From: Ruminococcus sp. | Lineage (GTDB): Bacteria; Bacillota_A; Clostridia; Oscillospirales; Ruminococcaceae | Assembly: GCF_024684275.1 (NCBI RefSeq) | Contig: NZ_JAIKXF010000021.1 | Coordinates: 1 to 46,789 of the forward strand | Direction of reading: 5' to 3' | DNA length: 46,789 bases | Shown here: piece by piece, positions 25,247-31,928 of the stretch | Layout: every line of letters begins with the position of its first letter | Position numbering within the stretch: the stretch's first letter is position 1 | Translations under genes and position numbers: made by a program | Notes under the pieces: model-generated | Databases searched by the model: none | Seen by the model: only the letters and a program-made list of their open reading frames with translations | Told to the model about the DNA's origin: nothing

Positions 25247-25837
25247 ATGACTAAGATAAAAATGTGCGGACTGCGCCGTGAAGAAGATATTGAGTATGCG
25301 AATATACTTCTGCCCGAGTATATAGGCTACGTTTTCGCAAAAAAAAGCAGGCGCTGTGTGGCGCCTGAAATAGCTGAGAGGCTTACTAAGGTCCTCAGTA
25401 CTGAGATAACTCCTGTGGGAGTATTTGTTGACGAACCTATTGAAAATGTCATCGCTCTGACAGAGAGCGGTGCTATTAAAATGGCGCAGCTCCACGGAAA
25501 CGAGTCCGAGGACTATGCAGCGGAGCTCAGGAGGCACGGAATACCTGTGATACGTGCTTTTAAGGTCAGCTCAGAGGCAGACATAGAGGCGGCAAAGCGC
25601 TCCTACGCAGACTATATCCTTCTTGATTCGGGCAGCGGCTCTGGGGAGACCTTTGACTGGTCGCTTATTCAGAATGTGGGAAGGGATTTCTTCCTTGCAG
25701 GCGGACTTACTGCCGAAAATGTGGGCGAGGCTGTGAAAAAGCTGCGCCCCTTTGCGGTGGACGCAAGCTCCTGCCTTGAGACCGACGGCTTCAAGGACTT
25801 TGATAAAATGAAAGCCTTTGCGGAGGCTGTCCGCTGA
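25247..25837 (+). CDS. trpF: Phosphoribosylanthranilate isomerase
   Basis: 196 residues. KMCGLRREEDIEYA holds the catalytic Cys; MAQLHGNE, LLDSGSGSGETFDW (general acid Asp) and LAGGLTAENV follow. The last phosphate-binding strand reads VDASSCLET where SSGVE is usual. Last gene of the trp operon; its stop is 1 nt from the convergent sigE stop, so there is no room for a terminator between them. Confidence 0.93.
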   Translation: MTKIKMCGLRREEDIEYANILLPEYIGYVFAKKSRRCVAPEIAERLTKVLSTEITPVGVFVDEPIENVIALTESGAIKMAQLHGNESEDYAAELRRHGIPVIRAFKVSSEADIEAAKRSYADYILLDSGSGSGETFDWSLIQNVGRDFFLAGGLTAENVGEAVKKLRPFAVDASSCLETDGFKDFDKMKAFAEAVR

Positions 25838-25838
25838 A

Positions 25839-26537
25839 TCAGTATACGCTCTCTATCTTTATACGGAGCTTTTTTATAATTTTCTTTTCAAGACGCGAAA
25901 TGTAGGACTGCGATATGCCAATGCTGTCGGCTACCTCTTTTTGCGTCTTTTCTTTTCCGTCGATGAGACCAAAGCGCATTTCCATTATCTCACGCTCGCG
26001 GTCACAGAGCTCCGACACAGCATTGCGGAGTATCTCACGCTCTGCCTCAGTCTCTATACCCTTGTTGACGATGTCGTCGTCAGTTCCGAGAATGTCTGAC
26101 AGGAGCAGCTCGTTGCCGTCGTAGTCGATATTCAGCGGCTCGTCTATGGAAAGATCGTTGCGGTACTGTGAGGACTTACGCAGGAACATGAGTATCTCGT
26201 TCTCAATACAACGCGAGGCATATGTGGCGAGCTTGATATTCTTTGTGGGACAGAATGTGTTTACAGCCTTGATAAGCCCGATAGTTCCGATAGATACAAG
26301 GTCCTCTATGCCGATGCCCGTGGACTCGAACTTTTTCGCTATGTAGACCACAAGGCGCAGATTATGCTCTATTAGGATATTACGTGCCTCGGGATCGCGT
26401 TCTGTGAGCCGCGCGAATACTTCTTCTTCCTCTGCCCGTGTCAGTGGCGGCGGCAGGGTGTCAGAGCCGTTCACGTAGAATACTTCTCCTGTGAAATGCT
26501 TTTTTAGGAATGCTTTTACTCTTTCGATGATGTTCAT
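25839..26537 (-). CDS. sigE: Sporulation sigma factor SigE (mother cell)
   Basis: 232 residues. Region 2 with [30 protein letters not shown] (quoted in two parts: core-binding LVVYIAKKF and DLVSIGTIG), [12 protein letters not shown] for -10 recognition, and region 4 with [21 protein letters not shown]. The N-terminus is a short pro-sequence (about 25 residues, Lys-rich, hydrophobic), as expected for pro-sigma-E that is held at the membrane until SpoIIGA cleaves it. Downstream of spoIIGA with a 30-nt gap, reproducing the B. subtilis spoIIG operon. Confidence 0.93.
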   Translation of the reverse strand: MNIIERVKAFLKKHFTGEVFYVNGSDTLPPPLTRAEEEEVFARLTERDPEARNILIEHNLRLVVYIAKKFESTGIGIEDLVSIGTIGLIKAVNTFCPTKNIKLATYASRCIENEILMFLRKSSQYRNDLSIDEPLNIDYDGNELLLSDILGTDDDIVNKGIETEAEREILRNAVSELCDREREIMEMRFGLIDGKEKTQKEVADSIGISQSYISRLEKKIIKKLRIKIESVY

Positions 26538-26567
26538 TGTTTTTCTCCTTCTTTCTATTGGTATTCG

Positions 26568-27383
26568 CTATATTTTCAGCAGCTTCGGGTTGAATACTGC
26601 CTTTCCGCCGCATTCTCCGAAGCCTATAAGTGCGTCCACTGCCTTGCGTTCACCACTGTCATCGCTGTATATCAGTACCTCATCAGGACGAAATACAGGG
26701 ATAAGTCCGCTGCCTGATACTGCCGTGCAGGGCAGCAGACGGAATCCTTTCGGCAGCAGTGATATGTCCAGCTCTTTTCCTGTAAGCTCTGAAAATGTCT
26801 CATCTGAGCAGATTATCACGGGAGAGCCTGTGAAATAGTCCACAAGTACATTCCCTGTGTCTGCAAGTCCGCTGAGGTTCAGAATTTTTTTGCCTGAGCG
26901 GACGAGGACATGATAGCTGCCCACAGGAGCTTTGTCTGTTATTATCCGTATGAGCCGAAGTGCAAAATACAGAGCGGCTGTGGTCACTATAAGGATAAGC
27001 AGCGAGAAATCTATGTAGAAGCTGCCGTTGCGGTAGTGCATGGAGCGCGGCTTCAGCAGGGAATAAGCTCCGTAAACTGTGCCTGCAAGGACAAAATTTG
27101 CGGCAAAAAAGGCAAGAGTGTTGATAAACAGCCGTTTTTTTCCTCTTATGCCGAATGAGATCATGACTACGCTCACTGCCGCCATAAGTTTTATCAGCAG
27201 CGGAATGACCGTTCCAAGCTCGGGCAGTAGTATGGTCAGTGAAAAGAGACTTCCCCAGACAGCTCCGGATACGCAGCGCCATGTCCGCAGAGGGGAGTGG
27301 GTGAGACCTGCCGTTATGCGCAGCAGAAAGTAATTCACATAGATATTCAGCACTATAAGTACGTCAATGTATATCGTTTCCAA
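26568..27383 (-). CDS. spoIIGA: Sigma-E processing peptidase SpoIIGA
   Basis: 271 residues. Five hydrophobic helices occupy about residues 5-150, and the C-terminal cytoplasmic half carries the aspartic-protease motif LADTGN (Asp175), as in SpoIIGA, a half-site aspartyl protease that dimerises and is activated by SpoIIR. GGGAGGTGC lies just upstream of ATG 27383. Paired with sigE it forms the spoIIG operon behind a promoter with unusually long spacing. Confidence 0.9.
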   Translation of the reverse strand: METIYIDVLIVLNIYVNYFLLRITAGLTHSPLRTWRCVSGAVWGSLFSLTILLPELGTVIPLLIKLMAAVSVVMISFGIRGKKRLFINTLAFFAANFVLAGTVYGAYSLLKPRSMHYRNGSFYIDFSLLILIVTTAALYFALRLIRIITDKAPVGSYHVLVRSGKKILNLSGLADTGNVLVDYFTGSPVIICSDETFSELTGKELDISLLPKGFRLLPCTAVSGSGLIPVFRPDEVLIYSDDSGERKAVDALIGFGECGGKAVFNPKLLKI

Positions 27384-27405
27384 GCCGCACCTCCCTCATA
27401 TTAGT

Positions 27406-27438
27406 ATTATAATGCAGACAGGCTGAGAAATATGTCAA
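27406..27438 (-). promoter_or_regulatory. spoIIG promoter with 21-nt spacer
   Basis: On the minus strand TTGACA (27433-27438) and TATAAT (27406-27411) are 21 nt apart instead of 17. The B. subtilis spoIIG promoter is known for 22 nt and needs phosphorylated Spo0A. CTTGACA at the -35 matches 5 of 7 positions of the 0A box TTCGACA. Confidence 0.6.
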
Positions 27439-27461
27439 GGCGTGTCAGCCGCAGAAAAAAC

Positions 27462-27492
27462 AAAAAGGCAGAAGCTTCATTGAAGCTTCTGC
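27462..27492 (-). terminator. Terminator downstream of the 35-residue protein gene
   Basis: GCAGAAGCTTC pairs with GAAGCTTCTGC (11 bp, 3-nt loop), and on the minus strand is followed by CTTTTTG. It ends the helicase/small-protein transcript ahead of spoIIGA. Confidence 0.85.
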
Positions 27493-27579
27493 ACATATTG
27501 TTTGCATATCTTATTTTTATTGGACGAAGGTGGGCGCAGCGGCGCCACGCCTCACGCCCTTATATTATCCTTTAGCTGA

Positions 27580-27687
27580 TCATCTAAGGAAGGGAAGTGC
27601 TGCTGCGCCAAGTATCATGATACCAGCCATAACAAGTATCAGTATCCTCATTGCCGTGGATTTCTGCGGTTTGCTGCTTTTGCTCAT
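27580..27687 (-). CDS. 35-residue membrane protein (possibly DUF4044)
   Basis: ATG at 27687 follows AGAGGTGATATAA, a strong ribosome site. The product has a basic N-terminus (MSKSSKPQKSTAMR), one membrane helix (about 14-31) and ends at 27580. The size and form resemble DUF4044, a family of about 35-residue Firmicute proteins; I am not certain. It lies 12 nt after the helicase gene on the same strand and before a terminator, so it is co-transcribed with the helicase. Function unknown. Confidence 0.65.
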   Translation of the reverse strand: MSKSSKPQKSTAMRILILVMAGIMILGAAALPFLR

Positions 27688-27699
27688 TTATATCACCTC

Positions 27700-29421
27700 T
27701 CAGTGTCTTTTCTTCATGCGCTTTTTGCGGTTCGGTATGTAGTCGGAGTATATCTCCGATTTTTTCTTATTGCCGTATGCGGACTTCTTGCAGTCGAATC
27801 GTGGTTTGTCGTCGGGACGACGGTTTCTGCGGGCACCTGAATCTCCGCCCTTGTAGAGCTTTACCTCCACCTTGCTGCCGTTTATCTTCATAGAGTCTGT
27901 GCTGTCGATGATGTATTCATATTCAGCTTCCGGGACTTCTACGGTGGTGTGCTCGTCAAAGATGTCTATCTTGCCGAAGTCTCTGCCTGTCATTCCCGTT
28001 GCGTCAACGAGAGCTCCAAGAATAAAATTCGGAGCAATACGGCGGTTCCTGCCGATATTAATTACTATCTTGACGGTCTTTGCACCGCTGTTTCTGCCCT
28101 TTTTAAGCGGCTTTGTGTTTTCAAAGTCGGGGAGTGTCTCAGTTTCTGCACGAAGCTGCTTTTCGAGTACCCTTGCGGCTGCCTCGCGGTAGTCTATGCC
28201 CTGAGAAGCCAGTCTGTCAAGTATATCATATGCGTTGTGACCTGCCTGAGCCTCGGCTATCTCCTTTATCATGGATTCCTTTTTCATTGCTATGATGTCG
28301 GATTTTTCGGGGAGTGGCATCTCACGTATCTCGGCATGAGTATATTTCTCGATAGCGCGCAGGTCGAAAAGCTGACGTCTGCCGCTTATAAGGGTATAGG
28401 CTGTACCTGTTCTGCCTGCTCTGCCTGTTCTGCCGATACGGTGAATGTAGTACTCGTTGTCCTGGGGCAGGTCATAGTTGAACACAGCGTCAACTCCGCT
28501 GACGTCGATGCCGCGGGCAGCTACGTCTGTAGCAACAAGTATCTCGGCAGCCCTGTTCTTGAAGCTGTTCATCACCTGTGTACGCTGTATCTGCTTCATA
28601 TCGCCGTGAAGTCCTGCTGCGCGGAAACCGCTCTTTACAAGCTCCTCGGTCAGCTGGTCTACCATTACCTTTGTGTTGCAGAAAACCATTGCGGAGGTCG
28701 GCTTGTAAGCCGCAAGGAGGAGCTTCAAAGCGTCGGTCTTGCGTCCCATAGCCACCTCAAAGTAGAATTGCTCGATGAGCTCTACTGTTTTCTGAGCTGA
28801 CTTAATCTTGATATGTACAGGATCGTTCTGGTATTTCTCGGTGAGCGCCATTATCTCCTTTGGCATTGTGGCTGAAAAGAGTACTGTCTGTCTATCCTCG
28901 GGAACATCTGCGAGTATTGACTCAATGTCCTCGCGGAAGCCCATATTCAGCATTTCGTCGGCTTCGTCAAGTATTACTGTGCGGATATTTTCAAGTTTCA
29001 GTGTCCTCCTGCGGATATGGTCCATGACACGTCCGGGAGTTCCGATGATTATATTTGCGCCGCGTTTCAGCTCGCGTATCTGTTTTTCCATGCTTGCGCC
29101 GCCGTAAACCGCTGAGGTCTTTACGCCCTCTTTGAATTTGGCAAATTTGCGGAGCTCCTCGGCTGCCTGCATTGCAAGCTCACGGGTGGGGCAGAGGATA
29201 AGCACGACTGCGGACTTGCGGTCGGCTTCGGTTATGCTCTCTACGGCAGGGATACCGAAAGCGGCTGTCTTTCCAGTGCCTGTGTTGGAGCGTCCCACAA
29301 CATCGCGTCCTTCAAGGAGCAGGGGGATACTCTGCTGCTGTATCTCCGTCATCTCCGTATATCCCAGCTCGTCAACAGCACGGAGAAGCTCCTGCGATAA
29401 ATTCAGTTCATTAAAATGCAT
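27700..29421 (-). CDS. DEAD-box RNA helicase with DbpA-type RNA-binding domain
   Basis: 573 residues. Motifs: F and Q motif at the start (HFNELNLS...QQSIPLLL), Walker A SNTGTGKT, PTRELAMQ, DEAD in ILDEADEML, SAT, then the second RecA domain with HGDMKQ, ATDVAARGID and HRIGRTGRAGRTG. After a linker, residues about 455-530 form a DbpA_CTD RNA-binding fold (VINIGRNRRIAPNFILGAL), and the tail is Arg/Lys-rich. This is the CshA/DeaD/DbpA class involved in ribosome assembly and RNA decay, often induced by cold. It may bind 23S rRNA as DbpA does. The promoter lies at 29466-29494. Confidence 0.92.
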   Translation of the reverse strand: MHFNELNLSQELLRAVDELGYTEMTEIQQQSIPLLLEGRDVVGRSNTGTGKTAAFGIPAVESITEADRKSAVVLILCPTRELAMQAAEELRKFAKFKEGVKTSAVYGGASMEKQIRELKRGANIIIGTPGRVMDHIRRRTLKLENIRTVILDEADEMLNMGFREDIESILADVPEDRQTVLFSATMPKEIMALTEKYQNDPVHIKIKSAQKTVELIEQFYFEVAMGRKTDALKLLLAAYKPTSAMVFCNTKVMVDQLTEELVKSGFRAAGLHGDMKQIQRTQVMNSFKNRAAEILVATDVAARGIDVSGVDAVFNYDLPQDNEYYIHRIGRTGRAGRTGTAYTLISGRRQLFDLRAIEKYTHAEIREMPLPEKSDIIAMKKESMIKEIAEAQAGHNAYDILDRLASQGIDYREAAARVLEKQLRAETETLPDFENTKPLKKGRNSGAKTVKIVINIGRNRRIAPNFILGALVDATGMTGRDFGKIDIFDEHTTVEVPEAEYEYIIDSTDSMKINGSKVEVKLYKGGDSGARRNRRPDDKPRFDCKKSAYGNKKKSEIYSDYIPNRKKRMKKRH

Positions 29422-29465
29422 TTCGTTACCTTTCTTCCTTCATGATTACAATTACAATACTCTTT

Positions 29466-29494
29466 ATAATAGCACAAAAACGAAAAAAGGTCAA
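29466..29494 (-). promoter_or_regulatory. Promoter of the helicase gene
   Basis: On the minus strand TTGACC (29489-29494) and TATTAT (29466-29471) are 17 nt apart; the leader to ATG 29421 is about 40 nt. Confidence 0.7.
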
Positions 29495-29496
29495 GT

Positions 29497-29526
29497 AAAA
29501 AATGACGACCTTTGGTCGCCATTTTT
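29497..29526. terminator. Bidirectional terminator-like hairpin
   Basis: AAAATGACGACC / GGTCGCCATTTTT with a TTT loop (one C/A mismatch). It lies between the helicase promoter and the repeat element, and may end transcripts of the GrpB gene running leftwards. Confidence 0.55.
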
Positions 29527-29644
29527 AGTTGAGAGTTGAGAGCTGAGAGTTGAAAGTTATGTTGTCGCCTGCGGCGACAAAATTTAAATAACGTGAGCGA
29601 AGCGAACTCATTAACTCTCAATTCTACACTCTAAACTCTCAACT
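29527..29644. mobile_element. MITE-like element with imperfect 33-nt inverted ends
   Basis: The left end (AGTTGAGAGTTGAGAGCTGA and on to 29559) is an imperfect inverted copy of the right end (29611-29644, AACTCTCAACT at its border). Both arms are built of GTTGAGA/TCTCAAC units. The middle holds a perfect palindrome TTGTCGCC-TGC-GGCGACAA (29562-29580). About 118 nt, no coding capacity. It lies between the helicase promoter and the grpB-like gene; an additional near-perfect hairpin (29647-29673) abuts it and includes the grpB-like stop codon. Confidence 0.5.
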
Positions 29645-29667
29645 AATCATAATTTAGCAAAGCTGAA

Positions 29668-30201
29668 TTATGATTTGCAGCGCCAATCGTGGGCTTTTTT
29701 CAGTATTTCAGCTATGAGTCCGCTTTTCAGCTCAGTATACCTGTTTCTGTCGTCGGGATACAGCCTTGCAAGCTTCTCCTTTAGCTGTGAATACGCCTGT
29801 GCTTCTGCTTTGTGGCAGTTCAGATAATCGCGCAGGTTTATGTAGTTGTTCCACGGCTCTGAGCCGTAGATAACTGTGTGGATATGATGAGTTCTGGAAT
29901 CCTCATCTCCGCAGACATAGAGATACTGTTGTGGGACGTCCTGTCCGCGGAAGATGAAGCCGTTTTTTTCAAGTATTTCATTTTTCTCAAAAATATCACT
30001 GAAATAGCGAACTCCCACAGCTATGTCGATTATTGGCTTTGCACAGATATTTCTGACAGATGTGCTGCCGATATGCTGTATATCCACAGCGGTGTTCCCG
30101 AGTATCTCACGAAGCTTTGATATTGTCTGCTGTGCAGCCACTTCCCATTGCCGGTCATGGGGCTCAACTGCTACTGTGCCGCGGCGAAGTCCGAGTTTCA
30201 T
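29668..30201 (-). CDS. GrpB family (UPF0157) protein
   Basis: 177 residues. The signature VDIQHIGSTSVRNICAKPIIDIAVGV (in two halves: QHIGSTSV and KPIIDIAV) and later a Y-L-Y-V-C-G-D strand identify the GrpB/UPF0157 family, which has a nucleotidyltransferase-like fold and unproved function. AAGGAGATAAAAAC precedes ATG 30201. It is flanked on both sides by repeats (29527-29644 and 30293-30590) and seems to be a single-gene unit. Neighbour aroC on the same strand is separated by repeat copy 3, so linkage to chorismate synthesis is not implied. Confidence 0.88.
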   Translation of the reverse strand: MKLGLRRGTVAVEPHDRQWEVAAQQTISKLREILGNTAVDIQHIGSTSVRNICAKPIIDIAVGVRYFSDIFEKNEILEKNGFIFRGQDVPQQYLYVCGDEDSRTHHIHTVIYGSEPWNNYINLRDYLNCHKAEAQAYSQLKEKLARLYPDDRNRYTELKSGLIAEILKKAHDWRCKS

Positions 30202-30292
30202 GTTTTTATCTCCTTACGCATTTTGTCTGATGTGGGACAATTTGTCTATAAATTGCTCAATATCCTCTGCAAAGATATTCTTCTGATACTAA

Positions 30293-30318
30293 AATGTGTC
30301 GGTAGATACCGACACATT
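30293..30318. repeat. Perfect 12-bp palindrome
   Basis: AATGTGTCGGTA and TACCGACACATT enclose GA. Neither side has a long T-run. It lies 90 nt upstream of the GrpB-family gene and 23 nt before mosaic repeat copy 3; it may be an operator or part of the repeat. Confidence 0.55.
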
Positions 30319-30341
30319 CAGAATGGCAATAGTTCTATTTA

Positions 30342-30590
30342 TTAAGGGACGCCTTCACTTGCAAGGCGTCCCTCTTTCAAAAACAGTCCACTGGACTGTT
30401 TTTGAAATTCACCCTTGCGAAGCGCTTTTGTAACTGCGGGGCTTTGCCCCACACCCCACCAGAGGCGCCGCCTCTGACCTAACAGGTACGTCCCCTCTGT
30501 CGCTTCGCGACATCTCCCCATTTTATGGGGAGTCACTCCGCCAAAGGAACACAGTCCCTTTGGAATCCCTTTCATGGGTAGAATGACTTT
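30342..30590 (+). repeat. Mosaic intergenic repeat, copy 3, with extra modules
   Basis: Same order as copies 1 and 2: GGGACGCC/GGCGTCCC, CAGTCCACTGGACTG, GAAGCGCTTTTG, GGGGCTTTGCCCC, AGAGGCGCCGCCTCT, then AAAGGAACACAGTCCCTTT. Between the last two modules about 60 nt are inserted, with hairpins GTCGCTTCGCGAC and CTCCCCATTTTATGGGGAG. It ends 3 nt before the aroC stop codon, so aroC mRNA runs into it; the palindromes may act as its terminator. Confidence 0.9.
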
Positions 30591-30592
30591 AA

Positions 30593-31690
30593 TTATGAAT
30601 TAGCTGCAAGCCAGTCTGTGCCAAAGCGCTGCGAAAGCTGGTCGCAGAGCACGAGCGCGGTTATGCTGTCGGCTACTACTCTTGCGCGGTGAACGATAGC
30701 AGGATCGTGACGTCCCTTTATCTGCAATGTGGTGTTGTCCATAGTGCGCATATCTATGGTCTGCTGCTCCTTGTAAATGGAGGGGGTAGGCTTGATAGCA
30801 GTTCTGAAAAGTATTGGCATACCTGTAGTTATACCGCCGAGGATTCCGCCGTTATTGTTGGTAGCAGCGGTGAGTGTGCCGTTTTCTGTGCGGAAGTTGT
30901 CGTTGCACTGACTTCCGCGCATATCAGCAGCTGCAAAGCCTGCGCCGAATTCGACTCCCTTGACCGCAGGGATACCGAAAAGTGCATGGGCGAGAACGCT
31001 TTCGACAGTGTCGAACCACGGCTCGCCAACGCCTGCGGGAACTCCTGTGATGATAGTCTCAAGACGGCCTCCTACGCTGTCGCCGTCCTCCTTTGCGGCT
31101 GTTATTGCAGCCTGCATCGCCTGTGCCTTTTCGTCGTCGAGAACTGCAAATTCCATAGTGTTGAGCCTGTTGATGTCTGCCTGAATATCGTCAAATGTAC
31201 GGTCGAAAACTCCGCCGCATGAGAGGATATGAGTTGCAATATTTATGCCTTTTTTCCTGAGAGCGCTTATTGCTACAGCACCTGCGGCTACGACGCCTGC
31301 GGTTATCCTGCCCGAGAAGTGTCCGCCGCCGCGGAAGTCTTGGAAGCCGTGATACTTCATCTGTGCAGAGTAGTCGGCGTGTCCGGGACGAGCCTTGTAT
31401 GCAAGCTCGCCGTAATCCTTGCTGCGTGTGTCCTCATTCTCTATGATAAAGGTTATGGGCGTACCGGTAGTTCTGCCGTTAAATACTCCGCTGACTATCC
31501 TTACCTTGTCGCCCTCGCGGCGCGGTGTGGAAAGAGCTCCCACTGACTGGCGGAGCTTCATCTGAGCGGCGATGAACTCCTCGTTCACCTCTATTCCGGA
31601 AGCCAAGCCGTCAAGGACAGCTCCGATGGCAGTGCCGTGGCTCTCGCCGAAAACTGTTATGGAAACGCTTGAACCGAATGTATTCTTCAT
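30593..31690 (-). CDS. aroC: Chorismate synthase
   Basis: 365 residues. NTFGSSVSITVFGESHG at the N-terminus, RPGHADY, and FRGGGHFSGRITAGVVAAGA are the FMN- and EPSP-binding signatures. It makes chorismate, the substrate of TrpE 11 kb upstream in this window. Own consensus promoter at 31741-31769. Start ATG 31690 follows AAGGGAGATAAAAGC. Confidence 0.96.
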   Translation of the reverse strand: MKNTFGSSVSITVFGESHGTAIGAVLDGLASGIEVNEEFIAAQMKLRQSVGALSTPRREGDKVRIVSGVFNGRTTGTPITFIIENEDTRSKDYGELAYKARPGHADYSAQMKYHGFQDFRGGGHFSGRITAGVVAAGAVAISALRKKGINIATHILSCGGVFDRTFDDIQADINRLNTMEFAVLDDEKAQAMQAAITAAKEDGDSVGGRLETIITGVPAGVGEPWFDTVESVLAHALFGIPAVKGVEFGAGFAAADMRGSQCNDNFRTENGTLTAATNNNGGILGGITTGMPILFRTAIKPTPSIYKEQQTIDMRTMDNTTLQIKGRHDPAIVHRARVVADSITALVLCDQLSQRFGTDWLAANS

Positions 31691-31740
31691 GCTTTTATCT
31701 CCCTTGAAAGGTTTATATCCCTTGATATTTCAACATATAA

Positions 31741-31769
31741 ATTATACCATCTGACTTTAAAAGTGTCAA
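31741..31769 (-). promoter_or_regulatory. Consensus promoter of aroC
   Basis: Minus strand TTGACA (31764-31769) and TATAAT (31741-31746) with a 17-nt spacer, perfect at all twelve positions. Confidence 0.9.
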
Positions 31770-31862
31770 CACGGCATTTCAACGATTTGCAGATGAAAAG
31801 TGCTAAAGTAAATGGTTATTTTGTATAGGTCCGGCACAGCCTCTTTGGTCAATTCTACATCA

Positions 31863-31891
31863 TTGACTTTGCCTGTATATCGTGATATAAT
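31863..31891 (+). promoter_or_regulatory. Promoter of glgB
   Basis: TTGACT (31863-31868) and TATAAT (31886-31891), 17-nt spacer, about 30 nt upstream of the chosen start. It is divergent from the aroC promoter. Confidence 0.85.
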
Positions 31892-31928
31892 CAACAAAAA
31901 GGGATATATGACTTTTGGAGTTGATAGT

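Noticed and set aside
27949..28800. 283-codon plus-strand frame opposite the helicase
   Set aside because: Cys/Ser/Leu-rich shadow without ribosome site; the helicase motifs are on the minus strand.
29647..29673. Hairpin as a dedicated terminator of the GrpB-family gene
   Set aside because: It includes the stop codon and has no T-run after it; more likely part of the adjoining repeat structure.
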